The translations under genes were made by a program, and so were the position numbers. DNA of 64,000 nucleotides from Sarcocystis neurona (Eukaryota > Apicomplexa > Conoidasida > Eucoccidiorida > Sarcocystidae), in the NCBI GenBank assembly GCA_000727475.1, contig KL647288.1, positions 10,046,055 to 10,110,054 on the forward strand. The letters are read 5' to 3'. The notes under the pieces were generated by a model. It was not told the DNA's origin and searched no databases. It worked only from the letters and a program-made list of their open reading frames with translations. This document shows, in pieces, positions 37,001-46,200 of the stretch. The number at the start of each line of letters is the position of its first letter. Within the stretch, counting starts at the first letter, position 1.

Positions 37001-38339
37001 CTGCAGCAGCAGCGAAGGCGGCAGTAACAAGCAGCAGCAATGCTTGAGAAGCCCGCACGAACAGCGACTCCAAAAGCGTCGTCCGCAGCAGCAAGATAAA
37101 GAGAAATGACAGCAGCAGCAGTGGCGACAACAGCAGCAACGGCAGCTCCACATCCGCTGCCGCGCGCGCTTCGCGATATACTTGCTGCTGGTTGTAGACA
37201 TGCACCAGCCAAGATGCCTCTCCCGCAGCCGTAGAAGTCGCCCAATTCGCTGCTTCGTTATTATTGGCCTGTGCTTCTGTGTCTGTTGGACGCGCTTCTG
37301 CTCTGGCGCTAGAAAGCAGTCGTCGCACGACTGCTGCAGGAGATTCTCGTGCTGCTGCTATAGAAGGCGCTTTGTCCGGTGTGGCAGCGGCTGCTGCTGC
37401 CGCTTCAAGTTGCTGTCGCGGTGCGGCACCGTGTCGTCCCTGCTGCCTGAGGCGCTGCCCAGAGCCCTGCAGTTGTTGCTGCTCCTGTTGCTGCGCATCC
37501 TTCTTCTTCCTCTTCCGAAGAGTGTGTGGCCGAGGAATGCTCCGCTTCGAAAGCTGCTGCCTCTCTTCTTTCCGGCGGGTCTCCCACTCTCGCATCTGCT
37601 GCTGCTGTTGCTGCTGCAGGAGGCGCTGTGCCTGCTGGTGCTGTCTCTGCTGTTGCCGCTGGGGTTGTGCGGCGGCTTGTTGCTGCTTCTGCTGCTGTAT
37701 GAACAGGCACAGAGCGTCTTCCCACCCATCGAGTAGGGAAGGGGGGAAGGCCGTTGCGTCCAGCTGCAAAACGAACAGCAGAGCGTCCGCAGAGGCTACT
37801 CGAAAGTCGAAAGGCGTGCTGACACTTGCAACTTCTTCTTCTGCAGCAACAGGAGAGGGCAGCTGCATCTGGTTGCTTTTCACTGCTGGAGTGAGCGAGG
37901 AGAGAGCAAACTGCTGCTGCTGTTGCTGCCCCAGGGCGAAAGTCGCTTGCTGCCGCTTCTGCTGCTGTAGCCGACGCGAGAGCGGCTGTAGAAGGAGCGT
38001 ATGGGGCGTGTAAAGCGATGGAGACAGAAACGCAGCAGCAGCCCGCAGCAGCGAAACTCCTTCGGCTGCAGTGCCTGCATGCAGTCCCCCACAGCGGAGG
38101 ATGGAGACAGTAAGAGTTTGGTGTCTCTGCTGCCTTTGGGACGGGAAAAAGACAAAGAAACGCAGAGGACCACACCGCCGCACGAGCGGCACAGCAGAAG
38201 GAAAACGCAGAAGCCAAAGGCTTTTGCACTGCTGCAGCAGCAGCAGCGTTGCTAGCAGCAGCAGCGGGACAACGCACAGCAGCAGCAGCAGCATTGCTGG
38301 CAGCAGCAGCGGGACAACGCACAGCAGCAGCAGCAGCAT
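34092..38339 (-). CDS. Giant low-complexity membrane-protein exon or gene (about 1,415 codons)
   Basis: One minus frame is open from 38429 to 34092. The first ATG is at 38339. The N-terminus is Leu-rich with two copies of a 15-residue unit (LLLLLCVVPLLLPA). It is followed by Gln-rich stretches, then a globular piece (LLFVLQLDATAFPPSLLDGW). A clear polytopic membrane section follows (PLLLLSPLLLLSFLFILLL; APLVLHLLLGFSMQFAVRLA). Next come several hundred Ala/Ser/Thr-rich residues, another hydrophobic pair (SIFCYECCACLVALYIFYCC) and a charged Gln/Ala tail. Either this is a gene starting at 38339 with a signal-anchor, or it is an internal exon of one larger minus-strand gene. A donor-like GTGTGT lies near its end, so the last codons before the stop may be intronic. 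No family was recognised. Confidence 0.5.
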   Translation of the reverse strand: MLLLLLCVVPLLLPAMLLLLLCVVPLLLLATLLLLQQCKSLWLLRFPSAVPLVRRCGPLRFFVFFPSQRQQRHQTLTVSILRCGGLHAGTAAEGVSLLRAAAAFLSPSLYTPHTLLLQPLSRRLQQQKRQQATFALGQQQQQQFALSSLTPAVKSNQMQLPSPVAAEEEVASVSTPFDFRVASADALLFVLQLDATAFPPSLLDGWEDALCLFIQQQKQQQAAAQPQRQQQRQHQQAQRLLQQQQQQQMREWETRRKEERQQLSKRSIPRPHTLRKRKKKDAQQQEQQQLQGSGQRLRQQGRHGAAPRQQLEAAAAAAATPDKAPSIAAARESPAAVVRRLLSSARAEARPTDTEAQANNNEAANWATSTAAGEASWLVHVYNQQQVYREARAAADVELPLLLLSPLLLLSFLFILLLRTTLLESLFVRASQALLLLVTAAFAAAAGFCVSHLLCGAPVTPLAPLVLHLLLGFSMQFAVRLALDRRRCCTYTSNSHRDGSSNTYSSSRCDSRTVDSSSNRYSSGKMHPDGDVGDASARLCCCCGGVVEAANRHGAATAASGGSDAVLGLPFPAMHAASASRTAAASRTAAASRTAAASAAAGLAQTVSAAFFGEAAAARGKLQRCDELSSGAAKTPGTATAIAAKQEGVAAVEPTTAAVATPSFAYAAGAPSRLTSGRPCSAAHAHSHAPACLPSSYQAADAASPSSPAAAADATATAAPATAGPSDAAAPPDAAAAPADAGATDALATPAAADAAAAAAAAADAAAAAAAGATGAAAGAAVVAERACVRAGEGTAGSAVAVADAAAGAAAALRPFSPRRLSPLFCMAPAASSSSLPLQVFPSLPSSRLEPISPPSGDFFLGAAAGTAAVALARAAEDSVPSVPASATALSTSVGSTEALLFHRAAAAATSSPSSPTRDSRLYARALAAEDCPPTPFAAAAALPPPAAASAASESALSCFSLCSISSAATPAAASSPAAAAAVLPTPRAAVAATDVPDTVAARRPAVAAVRAATDPPLARGQPERDAELVKAEEACLLPLAGAAATAESEARGSSSSRRVLQQQEWYYGCRSWQQLLLQVEAQRRQLRRAITASLSSLFLSTSGSAVALLLSARIRIPAVSIFCYECCACLVALYIFYCCFYCPAVVLLLQRPEEVVARQQQLRNQQAKRQQQRQTLQQQHQQKHQQQQPQQQQQHQQQQHQQQLRQHASFACCSRCSLERCAAQRPPLPADCLAAAADDGPVAAAAAVGDRDVGHPAATWASGAVPDLPAFPAAPYCRGTAAQAEPASAAAPFAASLSFFSSDQKEDEKQTADRAAEQKKAAAAAALAQRRSRRERDTRSREEAAEPLLYSSPGAAPAVLVCSGERSRNPSQREHSKPCGELSPPSKFTVLCVPRYLISIQKVVPGSSAGPFLP
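36555..36608 (-). repeat. 18-bp tandem repeat (x3) encoding a six-residue unit
   Basis: Three head-to-tail copies of a unit containing GCAGCAGCAGTGCGTGAG on +. On the coding minus strand it gives a repeated Ala-Ser-Arg-Thr-Ala-Ala type unit. It lies within the Ala-rich part of the large exon. Confidence 0.8.
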
Positions 38340-38380
38340 TGCTGGCAGCAGCAGCGGGACAACGCACAGCAGCAGCAGCA
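38251..38380 (-). repeat. 45-bp tandem repeat (about 2.9 copies)
   Basis: Units start at 38251, 38296 and 38341, the first differing by one base (CTAGC versus CTGGC). The third is cut after 40 bp. On the minus strand they encode Leu-rich hydrophobic 15-residue repeats at the N-terminus of the 34-38 kb frame. Confidence 0.9.
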
Positions 38381-38559
38381 GACTCCTCACAGCAGCAGCG
38401 GACTCCTCACAGCAGCCGCAGCAGACTCCTCACAACAGCAGCAGCAGCGGCGGGCTCCTACCACAAGAGAAAGTAGACACAGCTGGCAGGAAGAGGGCAC
38501 GTACACACACACATGCAGCAAAATGCATGTCTTCTTAAACAAACGAAGCTCGCCAGAAG

Positions 38560-39900
38560 TGGCAGCCAGCTAGCTACCTCCCACCTAGCTCCCTTGCTAC
38601 CGACAAACAACGAAAAGACAGCTGGGCATCCGTCTACCTATGCAGCTGGCTGACTAACTACTACCTAGCACAACGGCTACCGACAGAGATCAACAGACAG
38701 TTAAATACAGCTATCAAAATAAAGCCTGACGCAACACAGTACTAATTCAGCCTGCAGTGGACGCTGGAGAGATGGGCGAATCTCTGCAGCTCTGAAGTGT
38801 AGGAAATAAGAGGAGCGTAGTCTTCTACGAAAAGGAAAAGCCGGGTGAGAACTTGGTAAGTGAGTCACACGCACTTCGCTAGCTTGCCAGATCCGCTGCG
38901 GAGACGAGACTGCGAGACAGTAGCTAGCCAGCTAACGTTTTCCTCGATCACAAGGCATGTCTGCTGCAAAAGAAACGAGCGAGCCGTCCGCTGGGCCGCT
39001 GACAAGCCACGTAGTTGGTTGCCCCATGTGTGAGAGCGACTAGCGGCTACCTTCGCCACGTCGAGATCTACCCGTCTCGGGAGGAAAGCAGCGCGAGCAG
39101 TTAGCGGGGTAGTGACCCGCTAGAGAGAAGCAGGTGGCTAGCCAGCGGCGTTACGAGCAGAGGCGGCTAGCTAGCTGGCTCCTGAATACGGGTACCGCTT
39201 GCGCGTGCACCTACCTACCGCGACGGATCGACTAGCCATGTCGAAGGCTTGACGCACCACGCAGCTAGCCATCTCAAAAGCGGCTAGCTATTGATGTTCA
39301 GGCGCAGCTAGCTACCCAGTGAGGGTAGGCGCAGGAGCATGCAGCTGGTGAATCCTGATAAAACAGACGTAGGCAGTTAGCTAGTCCGTTAGTTAGCAGC
39401 AGCACGTTGCCAGCTTCTTCCCTGGTGAAGGTCAGCTGCTTGCTCGCACCCACGCCCAGATCGCTGGGTTCGCCCCAAGGCCGGCGCAGGGAGTTGCTAC
39501 CTGGTGCGAGCAGCTAGCCAGGCTGACAAATGCTAAGAAGAGAAGCAGCTTCTTGTCTGTTGTGGACGGCCGCGTCTAGACATTTGTCTCTGTATATTCA
39601 GGTGTACGTGGATCCTCACTGTCTGTGCATCTCTGCGTACATTCATCTCTCTGGAAAATCAGGTGTATGTACACCGTCACGTACGTGGGCGTCTCAGGGT
39701 ACATTTGTATTGCAGAGTCAGGTGTAGGGACACCGTCACGTGTGTATGCGTCTCCGCGTACACCTACTTCTGTAAAATCAGGTGTACGTACACCGTCGTC
39801 ACGTACACATGCGTTTCTTGGTATACGTATGTATGAGCAGAGACGCGCACGCGGCTACACAGCTGGCTAGCGCGCTGCGTGATGAGACAGGCGAACAGCT
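38560..39900. other. GCTAGC/TAGCCAGC-rich spacer, no gene
   Basis: About twenty GCTAG/CTAGC words (for example at 38880, 38927, 39139, 39170, 39263, 39283 and 39307) are scattered through otherwise unique DNA with no fixed spacing. No coding reading is convincing. It includes the 60-bp minisatellite at its right end. If the minus-strand gene is continuous, this is an intron. Confidence 0.6.
39580..39840. repeat. 60-bp minisatellite (4 units plus a partial)
   Basis: Units run 39602-39662, 39663-39721, 39722-39781 and 39782-39840 (61, 59, 60 and 59 bp), preceded by a partial unit from 39580. Each begins GTGTA and ends in CAG, and the last three carry ACACCGTC. Units are diverged, which indicates an old expansion. 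Confidence 0.85.
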
Positions 39901-40167
39901 ACAAAGAAGGCGGCTAGCCAGAAAAGCAGCTACACCATTTGTTAAGCCTTAAGGGCGGCAACAGATAGCCAGTCCAGGGAACTAGAGACCGTGCTTCCTC
40001 AGGTGGTTAGCTTCTTCTAGGAACTCGGCAGCAGAAATGGCAACTACAGCCCGCTCCTTCTCCCCTTCGCCTCCTTCTCGCGGCAGCATCAGCACAGCAG
40101 CACATAGCAGCGGGGCGCAGGGCAGCACAGCCACGGCGGTAGAACGAATTTCGATAAGAAGCGTTAC

Positions 40168-40263
40168 CCTCGTAGGCAGCCGAAAAATCCGCAGGCGACT
40201 GCAGCGTGACGCCGGTGAGAAATGAATAGACGTCGAACAGCCCTACGGCAACACACCGGGACC
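40168..40263 (-). CDS. Exon-like segment of the minus-strand membrane territory
   Basis: The acceptor has a strong pyrimidine tract (TGCTGCTGTGACGCAG) and opens a reading with GLFDVYSFLTGVTLQSPADF, ending at donor GTAACG (96 nt; phase 2 in, 1 out). It looks like real protein rather than repeat. Its phase does not match the exon at 41417-41625, so another exon or boundary is missing. Confidence 0.35.
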
Positions 40264-40533
40264 CTGCGTCACAGCAGCAGGAGCAGCAGCAATACGGCCA
40301 GCAGCAGAGGGACGATGTCAGATCGCCAACGTCCTGTAGGGAAGGCAGATGGACGTGTGAGGACGCATCCATCCACACCACGCGCCTACATATATATATA
40401 TAAGGTCATTTGTGAAGAGAGACAGAGAAAGAAGGACAGGTACCACCACAGCCATTTAGAGAAACACATATGCAGATATACGTGTGAATCCGTGCGCGTA
40501 CGGACCCACTGCCAGACTCGACGACAGTTCCCT

Positions 40534-41030
40534 TGTAGTAGTAGTAGCAGTAGGAGGCGAAGGAGGAGGAGGACTAGTAGTTGCTACTGTCTTCGTAGTA
40601 GTAGTTGTATGAATAATAGTAGCTGTTGTTGCCCTAGTAGTCCTAGTAGTACAGGCGGTCCTAGATGGAGGAGCAGTACCAGTATTCGTAGTATTAGTAG
40701 GGGTCGGCCTAATAATAGTAGCTGTTGTACTGGTAGTATTAGCACTAGTGTTACAAGTAGTAGTAGCAGTAGTCGTAGTAGGACTAGCATGAGTTGTTCT
40801 TGATGAAGTAGTAATAGTAACAGTCGCACTACTAGTTCACGAGTAGTTGTTGTTGTTGTTGTTGCGCTAGTAGTACGAGGGGTCCTAGACCGAGGACTAG
40901 TAGGAAGAGTAGTCCCAGTACCGTACGAGTAGGAGTAGGGGTCCTACTACTAGTACTAGGAGGAGTAGTGCTACAAGTAGTAGTTAGACGAGTAGTAGGC
41001 GTTTCCTTTGTAATACGAGTAGTATATTAA
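40534..41030. repeat. Degenerate AGT/GTA/TAG triplet array
   Basis: About 500 bp of three-base periodic sequence built on AGT with CCT, ATT, TGT and GGT variants. It is quite unlike the CAG class seen elsewhere. The + frame starting upstream reads it as Ser-rich until TGA at 40801. Another frame is full of TAG stops. It probably lies in an intron. Confidence 0.85.
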
Positions 41031-41416
41031 TATATATATATGTACATATACGTATATACATATGTGTGTGCATATATGGGGGAAGAGAAACACATAGACG
41101 CGGTGGGTACACACACACACACACATACCCACGTACAGATATAGATGCATCCAGGCATACACTCATACACAGACGTAGATAGACATACACGTGTATCCGT
41201 ATGTTTGTACATATATACGTACATACACATATGTGGGTATCCATAGAAACACGAGAAGACAGAGACGCGAACACACGTCCGTACACATATGCACCCACAA
41301 TGTATACACGGAGACGTGCGCATATATATATATATATATGCACCCGTCCGTGCCTCTCTACATTTGTCCGTAGGTAGGAGGTGCATACGCTCACACGTAT
41401 ATACGTGTACACACAC

Positions 41417-41625
41417 CAGAGGCGTCCTGACGCCGTTTCGCAGAGAGCGGTGAAGACAGGCACAGCCCCGAGACCGGAGTCGATCCCCACCACAGCAAGG
41501 TAGAGACGCGCTTGGAAAAGGAGAGAGAGATGCAGGAAAACGCAGATCTCCCCGAGGAAGGCCCGTACAGAAACATGCGGCGCAGATATCTGGACAAGAA
41601 AGACGCCACCAAAGCGAGCGGTCGT
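41417..41625 (-). CDS. Exon-like hydrophobic segment
   Basis: Begins after GCGTCCCAG and ends at donor GTGTGTGTAC. The reading contains GGVFLVQISAPHVSV and a long hydrophobic stretch (FLGEICVFLHLSLLFQ), then LYLAVVGIDSGLGAVPVF, consistent with two membrane segments. Acceptor strength is moderate and an upstream extension in frame is possible. It is part of the same minus-strand territory. Confidence 0.4.
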
Positions 41626-42210
41626 CTGGGACGCGCTCCTCCCGTCGTCCTCGCTTCCGACGACGGTGTGCGGGCGAGCACAAGAAAAAGAGAAAGGCAG
41701 ACACAACACGGAGCCGGTTGCTTCTTTGTGACCGTTTCCCTCTCTTCCTTCCCATGGCAGGTGTGTCCATGTGCTTCGGGCTACCAGAAGTGAGCGCGCG
41801 AGAGACAGAGACAGAGAGACCAGGAGAGAGACAGGTGGCAGCAGCTGCAGCGGGTGTGACGGGGGGGTCGGGTGTCTCCAGACGGGCCTCACGGTGGGTA
41901 CACGCGCTCAGCAGCTGAGAGATGCAGAGACAGCGAAACAGCCACAAAGAAGCCACTGGCTCTGTCTCTGTCTTGCTGTCGCTGTCTCTCTGGACACGTT
42001 GCTTGGTGGACGGGCACTACCGCAGTGGAGTGCTGTTGGCAGCGACGCCTCTAGGGAAGACAGGCCTCTGCCTTAGAGGCGGGGCTAAGCGAGAAACCGA
42101 GACGCAGACGAACGGCTTCTCTCTTGTCTTCCGGAGAAGTGCCGTACAGCTCATCACTGCGCGCGTCTTCAGGCATACGAACACATAGAGGGAGAGAGGG
42201 GGAGAGAGAC

Positions 42211-42336
42211 GCGTGCAAGTTGCCAGATGTATGTGGGCAGTAGCAGCAGCAGCGCGTGCCAGAACGCAACACGACGAGTGTCGAAGAAGTCCAGAAGCTT
42301 CTGCGACGGAGTCGCTTCGAACTCTGCCACCCACCA
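42211..42336 (-). CDS. Exon-like amphipathic plus membrane segment
   Basis: Forty-two codons after CTCTACGTAG. An acidic helix (WWVAEFEATPSQKLLDFFDT) is followed by a membrane-like FWHALLLLLPTYIWQLAR, then GTCTCT as a possible but weak donor. The reading has no internal start codon. A stop sits directly before the acceptor, which supports this as the exon edge. Phase is 0 on both sides. Confidence 0.4.
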
Positions 42337-42359
42337 CTACGTAGAGGTTTCTCTCTGTA

Positions 42360-42560
42360 GGTGTGTGTGTGTGTGTGCATATATATATATATACACGGAG
42401 TGTATGTGTGCGTGTATATATGTATATATATATACACATACGCAGCGAATGTGTATGTATATATATATATACACATATACATACGCAGTGTATGTGTGCG
42501 TGTGTGTATATATATATACATGTACGTACGCAGTATATATGTGTGTGTATATGGGTGTGT
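42360..42560. repeat. GT/TA microsatellite cluster
   Basis: Alternating GTGTGT and TATATA runs over about 200 bp with spurious open frames on both strands. It lies upstream (in minus sense) of the exon at 42211-42336. Confidence 0.8.
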
Positions 42561-43029
42561 GTGCGCAGGGTTTTTTTGTGTGGGCGAGGTATAGCATACA
42601 CGAGTTTATCTCGATTTGATTCGTGCGGTCTGGAGCTGTGTGCGCGTCCAACAAGGAAAGAGCTGGTCAGAAGCATATTTCTTTGCAGGACTCGCATCAG
42701 CAGGTGTGCACACACCCTACACGTCCTGGGATGTCTCCTCGCACGTAGCCGCCGCACACGCGTGTACACCTGTTCTGCTGAAGAGAAACGCTGGTGAGCG
42801 TAGAGGCCCCCCACAGAAATATATACCTGCACATACGCGTGCACAGCAGGAACAGTGAGAAGCAAGCGAGACACACAGAGGGCCACTCGGGAGACAGAGA
42901 GACGGAGACAGAGAGACCGAGACACGGGCAGCGAGAGAAAGGGAGGAAGAGACAAACACGGGGAGGAAAAGGGAAGAAAAGGGCTGTGAAGAGACACACG
43001 CGCATGTATGCTCTCTTCTACTGCGCTGG

Positions 43030-43177
43030 CTGCTGCGCGCGGATCTTCAACAATTCCGTTTCCTGGGCTTTCCTGCCCTCCTTCCTTCGCATCGTTCGCT
43101 CCGAACACAACGCGTACAGCACCGCGCGTGCAGAAGGCAGCCGCTCGAGTAAGCGGCTGGCGAACCAGCTCCTGCAG
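43030..43177 (-). CDS. Exon-like segment after the giant 43-49 kb exon
   Basis: Minus acceptor GTGGGCTGCAG opens an ordinary charged reading (ELVRQPLTRAAAFCTRGAV, then FGANDAKEGG). Direct joining to the exon ending at 43214 is out of phase by one base. A later acceptor (TACTCGAG) or an earlier donor at a Gln codon would fix this. The right-hand donor was not identified. Confidence 0.35.
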
Positions 43178-43213
43178 CCCACAGACACTTTCTAGCTTTC
43201 TCTGTCTCCCTAC

Positions 43214-46200
43214 CTGGTGGCTGTGCAGCAGCAGGAAGCGCAGCGCAGATGTCTGGCCAACGCCTGCCTGCGTAGACCACCTGCTGCTGCAGCTGCTGCT
43301 GGTGCTGCCATATTTCTTTCAAAGTCTCTCGACGTAGCAGGCCCTCTTCTTCTTCTTCCGCAGCACCAGCAGCAGTCTCGGAGGACTCTACGCTGCCCCG
43401 CTGTTGCTGCTTTGTCACTCGAAAACCCACGGCTCCTGCGGCTACGGGTGTACTCCCTGCTTCCCCGTTTTCGGCTGCTTCTTCTGTCGCTGCGTAGAGT
43501 GCGCCGCGGACTGCTGTCTTTGCTCCCTCTCCTGTTCCGGCCGCCGTTTCTGCTGCGGCTGCTCTTCCCTCTTCTGGCGTTCTTCCCTCTTCTCCCCCGG
43601 CAACAGCTTGCCAACATGATGCAGGTGCGCCTCCGGCGTCTCCTGTTGCTGCTGCAACAGCGCCGGGCGGCTCAAACCCTGCCCCACTCTCCCCCTGAGA
43701 CGCTTTCTCTCTGAATCCGTCAGCCCTCCTTCGCTGCTGGCCCTCACGCTGCCGCCCCTCCCGCTCCTCCTGCTGTCCCTCTTGTTGCCCTCCCAGCAGC
43801 TGCTGCTGGCCCTGCTGGCCCTGCTGCTGGCCCTGCTGGTCCTGCTGCTGGCCCTGCTGGTCCTGCTGCTGGCCCTGCTGGTCCTGCTGCTGGCCCTGCT
43901 GGTCCTGCTGCTGGCCCTGCTGCTGCTGTTGCTGCTGGCGACTGTTCATTTGCTGTTGTGGCTGGTGCTGCTGCTGCTGTTCTGGGTGGTCCGTCATCAC
44001 CGGCTGCTTCTTCGCGCCGCTGCGGGGTTCGTCTCTGGGGTCTCTCTTCCTGACGTAAAGCACCAGCGACTCACGCTTCTCTTTTCCGAAGAGTTGCTCG
44101 AGCAGCAGCTTGCGCTGATGCGTGACTCCCCCTTGCAGCAAAAATAAAGCATTGCCTGCAAGAAACGGCACACGCAGCCATCGCGTCACTCCTGCCCACC
44201 AAGAAAAAGAAGATGATCCTTCTGTTTGAGTAGCCGCCGCCGTTGTTGTCGACGCTGCAGCCGCCTGGGGTGCTGCTCTTCTTGTGTGAGACACTGCCAC
44301 TTCCCCTGCGGCGGATTTAGCTGCCAAGGTGCTTCTCGGCCCTGCCGCTGCTGGCGCGGCTGCTGTCGCTGCTGCTGGCACTGCTTCTTGCCCGAAGGTT
44401 GCTGCTGACGGCAGGGGCGCTGCTGCTGCCCCTGGTGAGAGTACTACTGACGGTGCTGCTGGGAGTGCTGCTGCTGGGCGTGACACGTTTACAGCTGCTG
44501 TCAGTTCCCTCCGGGCTTGAGCTCCTGCTGTCTCTTCTGCAGCCGCAGGAACCGCTGTTGCTGCGGAGAGCGACAAATCAGCAGCAGCAGCGTCTGCCGC
44601 ACTGAGCAGAAAGTCCCCGGCTTGTCCAAGGCCAGCCCCAGCGGGAAGATCAGCGGCAAGATCCGGGGATGGGCGCCTCCGTGTTGGCAAAAGCAGGCGA
44701 GACAAAAGAGCGGACACCGAATAACTGTCTGACTTGGTCCTTCTGTTGCTGCTGCTTTGTGCCTGCTGCATGTTGTCTTCTTCTACTTCTTCTCTGCTGC
44801 TGCTGCTGCTTCTGGTGCTGCGCCAGCTGCTGGTGGTGGCTCCACGGCTGCTGGACACCCTGCTGTTGTTGCTGCTGCTCCTGCTGTCGCGGCCGCTGCA
44901 GCTACCACCGGCGTCCCTGCTGCTGCCGCAGCCACCGCTAGCAGTTCCAAGCGCCCCGCTGCGACTAGGGCGGCTGCTGGGGTGTCTGTTGCTGCTGTTG
45001 CTGCTGCTGCTCTGACCAGTGCTCCTGCTGTTGTGAGCGGTGTCGCTATCGCTTCTGTTGGTATTGCTGGTTAAGTGGGGCAGCGCCTGCTCGTCGCTCA
45101 TAAACGAAGGCAGCAGCTGCGAGAGAGCGACCTGCAGCATGCGCAGTCGTCTTTTCACCGGAAGCAGAAACACTCTCTGCAGGACGCCAGCAATCTCCCC
45201 TGCAGACGCTGCGCGACCCAGCACATGGCCAAACTCCCCTTTAGTTCTTTCATTAGTCGGAGAGATACGTGCCGCCCGTGTTGCTGCTGCCGCTGTTTCG
45301 CTTCGAGCTGCTGCTGCTTGTCGCATTGCTTCTCCCTCTCGCGCTGTTTCTCCTCCTTCGCCTTTGGTCGCTTTGCGTGTGGCTGCTGCTGAGTCAGTGT
45401 CTGGACCTGGCGCCCCTCTGCGTTCTGCTGCTGGCGGGACGAGCAGTCGCTCTGGTGCTGCGTTTCTGGAGGAGATAACGTGTTGTGTGTGGGGGGCGTC
45501 GCCGCTGCTGCTGGGGTGTACAGACACCAGAGCAGCAGCGGCAGTGAGAAGCACCAGCAGCAAGCCGCAGAGCAGACTTCCTCGGAAGAAGCCGCGCGGG
45601 TGCTCGATAATGCGTAGAGAAATGGCCTCTGCTGCTTGATCTACGAGCTGACTCAGCACCTTGGACGGCGCAGAGAGCAGCCAGACCAAACGCCAGCAGC
45701 AAATGCGTCCGCCAAAGAGAAGCAACGCTCTGCCTGACACAGCTGCTGCTGTTCTTCTTCTCCTTCCTACTCCTCCCTCTTCTGCTGCTTCTTCAGCTCG
45801 TGCTCCTCCTGCTGCACCGACACGCGCTGTCAAAAGGTGCCTCCCTGCTGCGACAAATCTTTCTGCTGCTGTTGCTTCTCGTGCTCCTCCGGTTGTTCTT
45901 CTTCCTCGTGCTGAGGTGGTCCCTGTTGCTGCTGCGTTTCTCGTTGCCGCTTCTGCACCAGCTGCGGCGGTCTTCCGAGTAAGCAGCTGAGTGGGGAACA
46001 CAAGAACTGGGTTTTGGCAAAGTCCCCCTTCTTCACGCCTGCTGCTGGTGCTGCTACCACGCCGTCGTCTCGTCTCATGCGGCGACGCGGGCCCGGAATA
46101 ACAAGCAGCGGCATTAGTAGCAACAGAAGCAGCCGGTGGACACGCAGCAGGAGGAGCAGGAGAGCGAGATGCTACGGCGACAGGAGCGCAGAAGGCTACG

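Noticed and set aside
39430..39500. tRNA-like GGTTCG segment
   Set aside because: No acceptor stem, anticodon arm or A-box could be paired around it.
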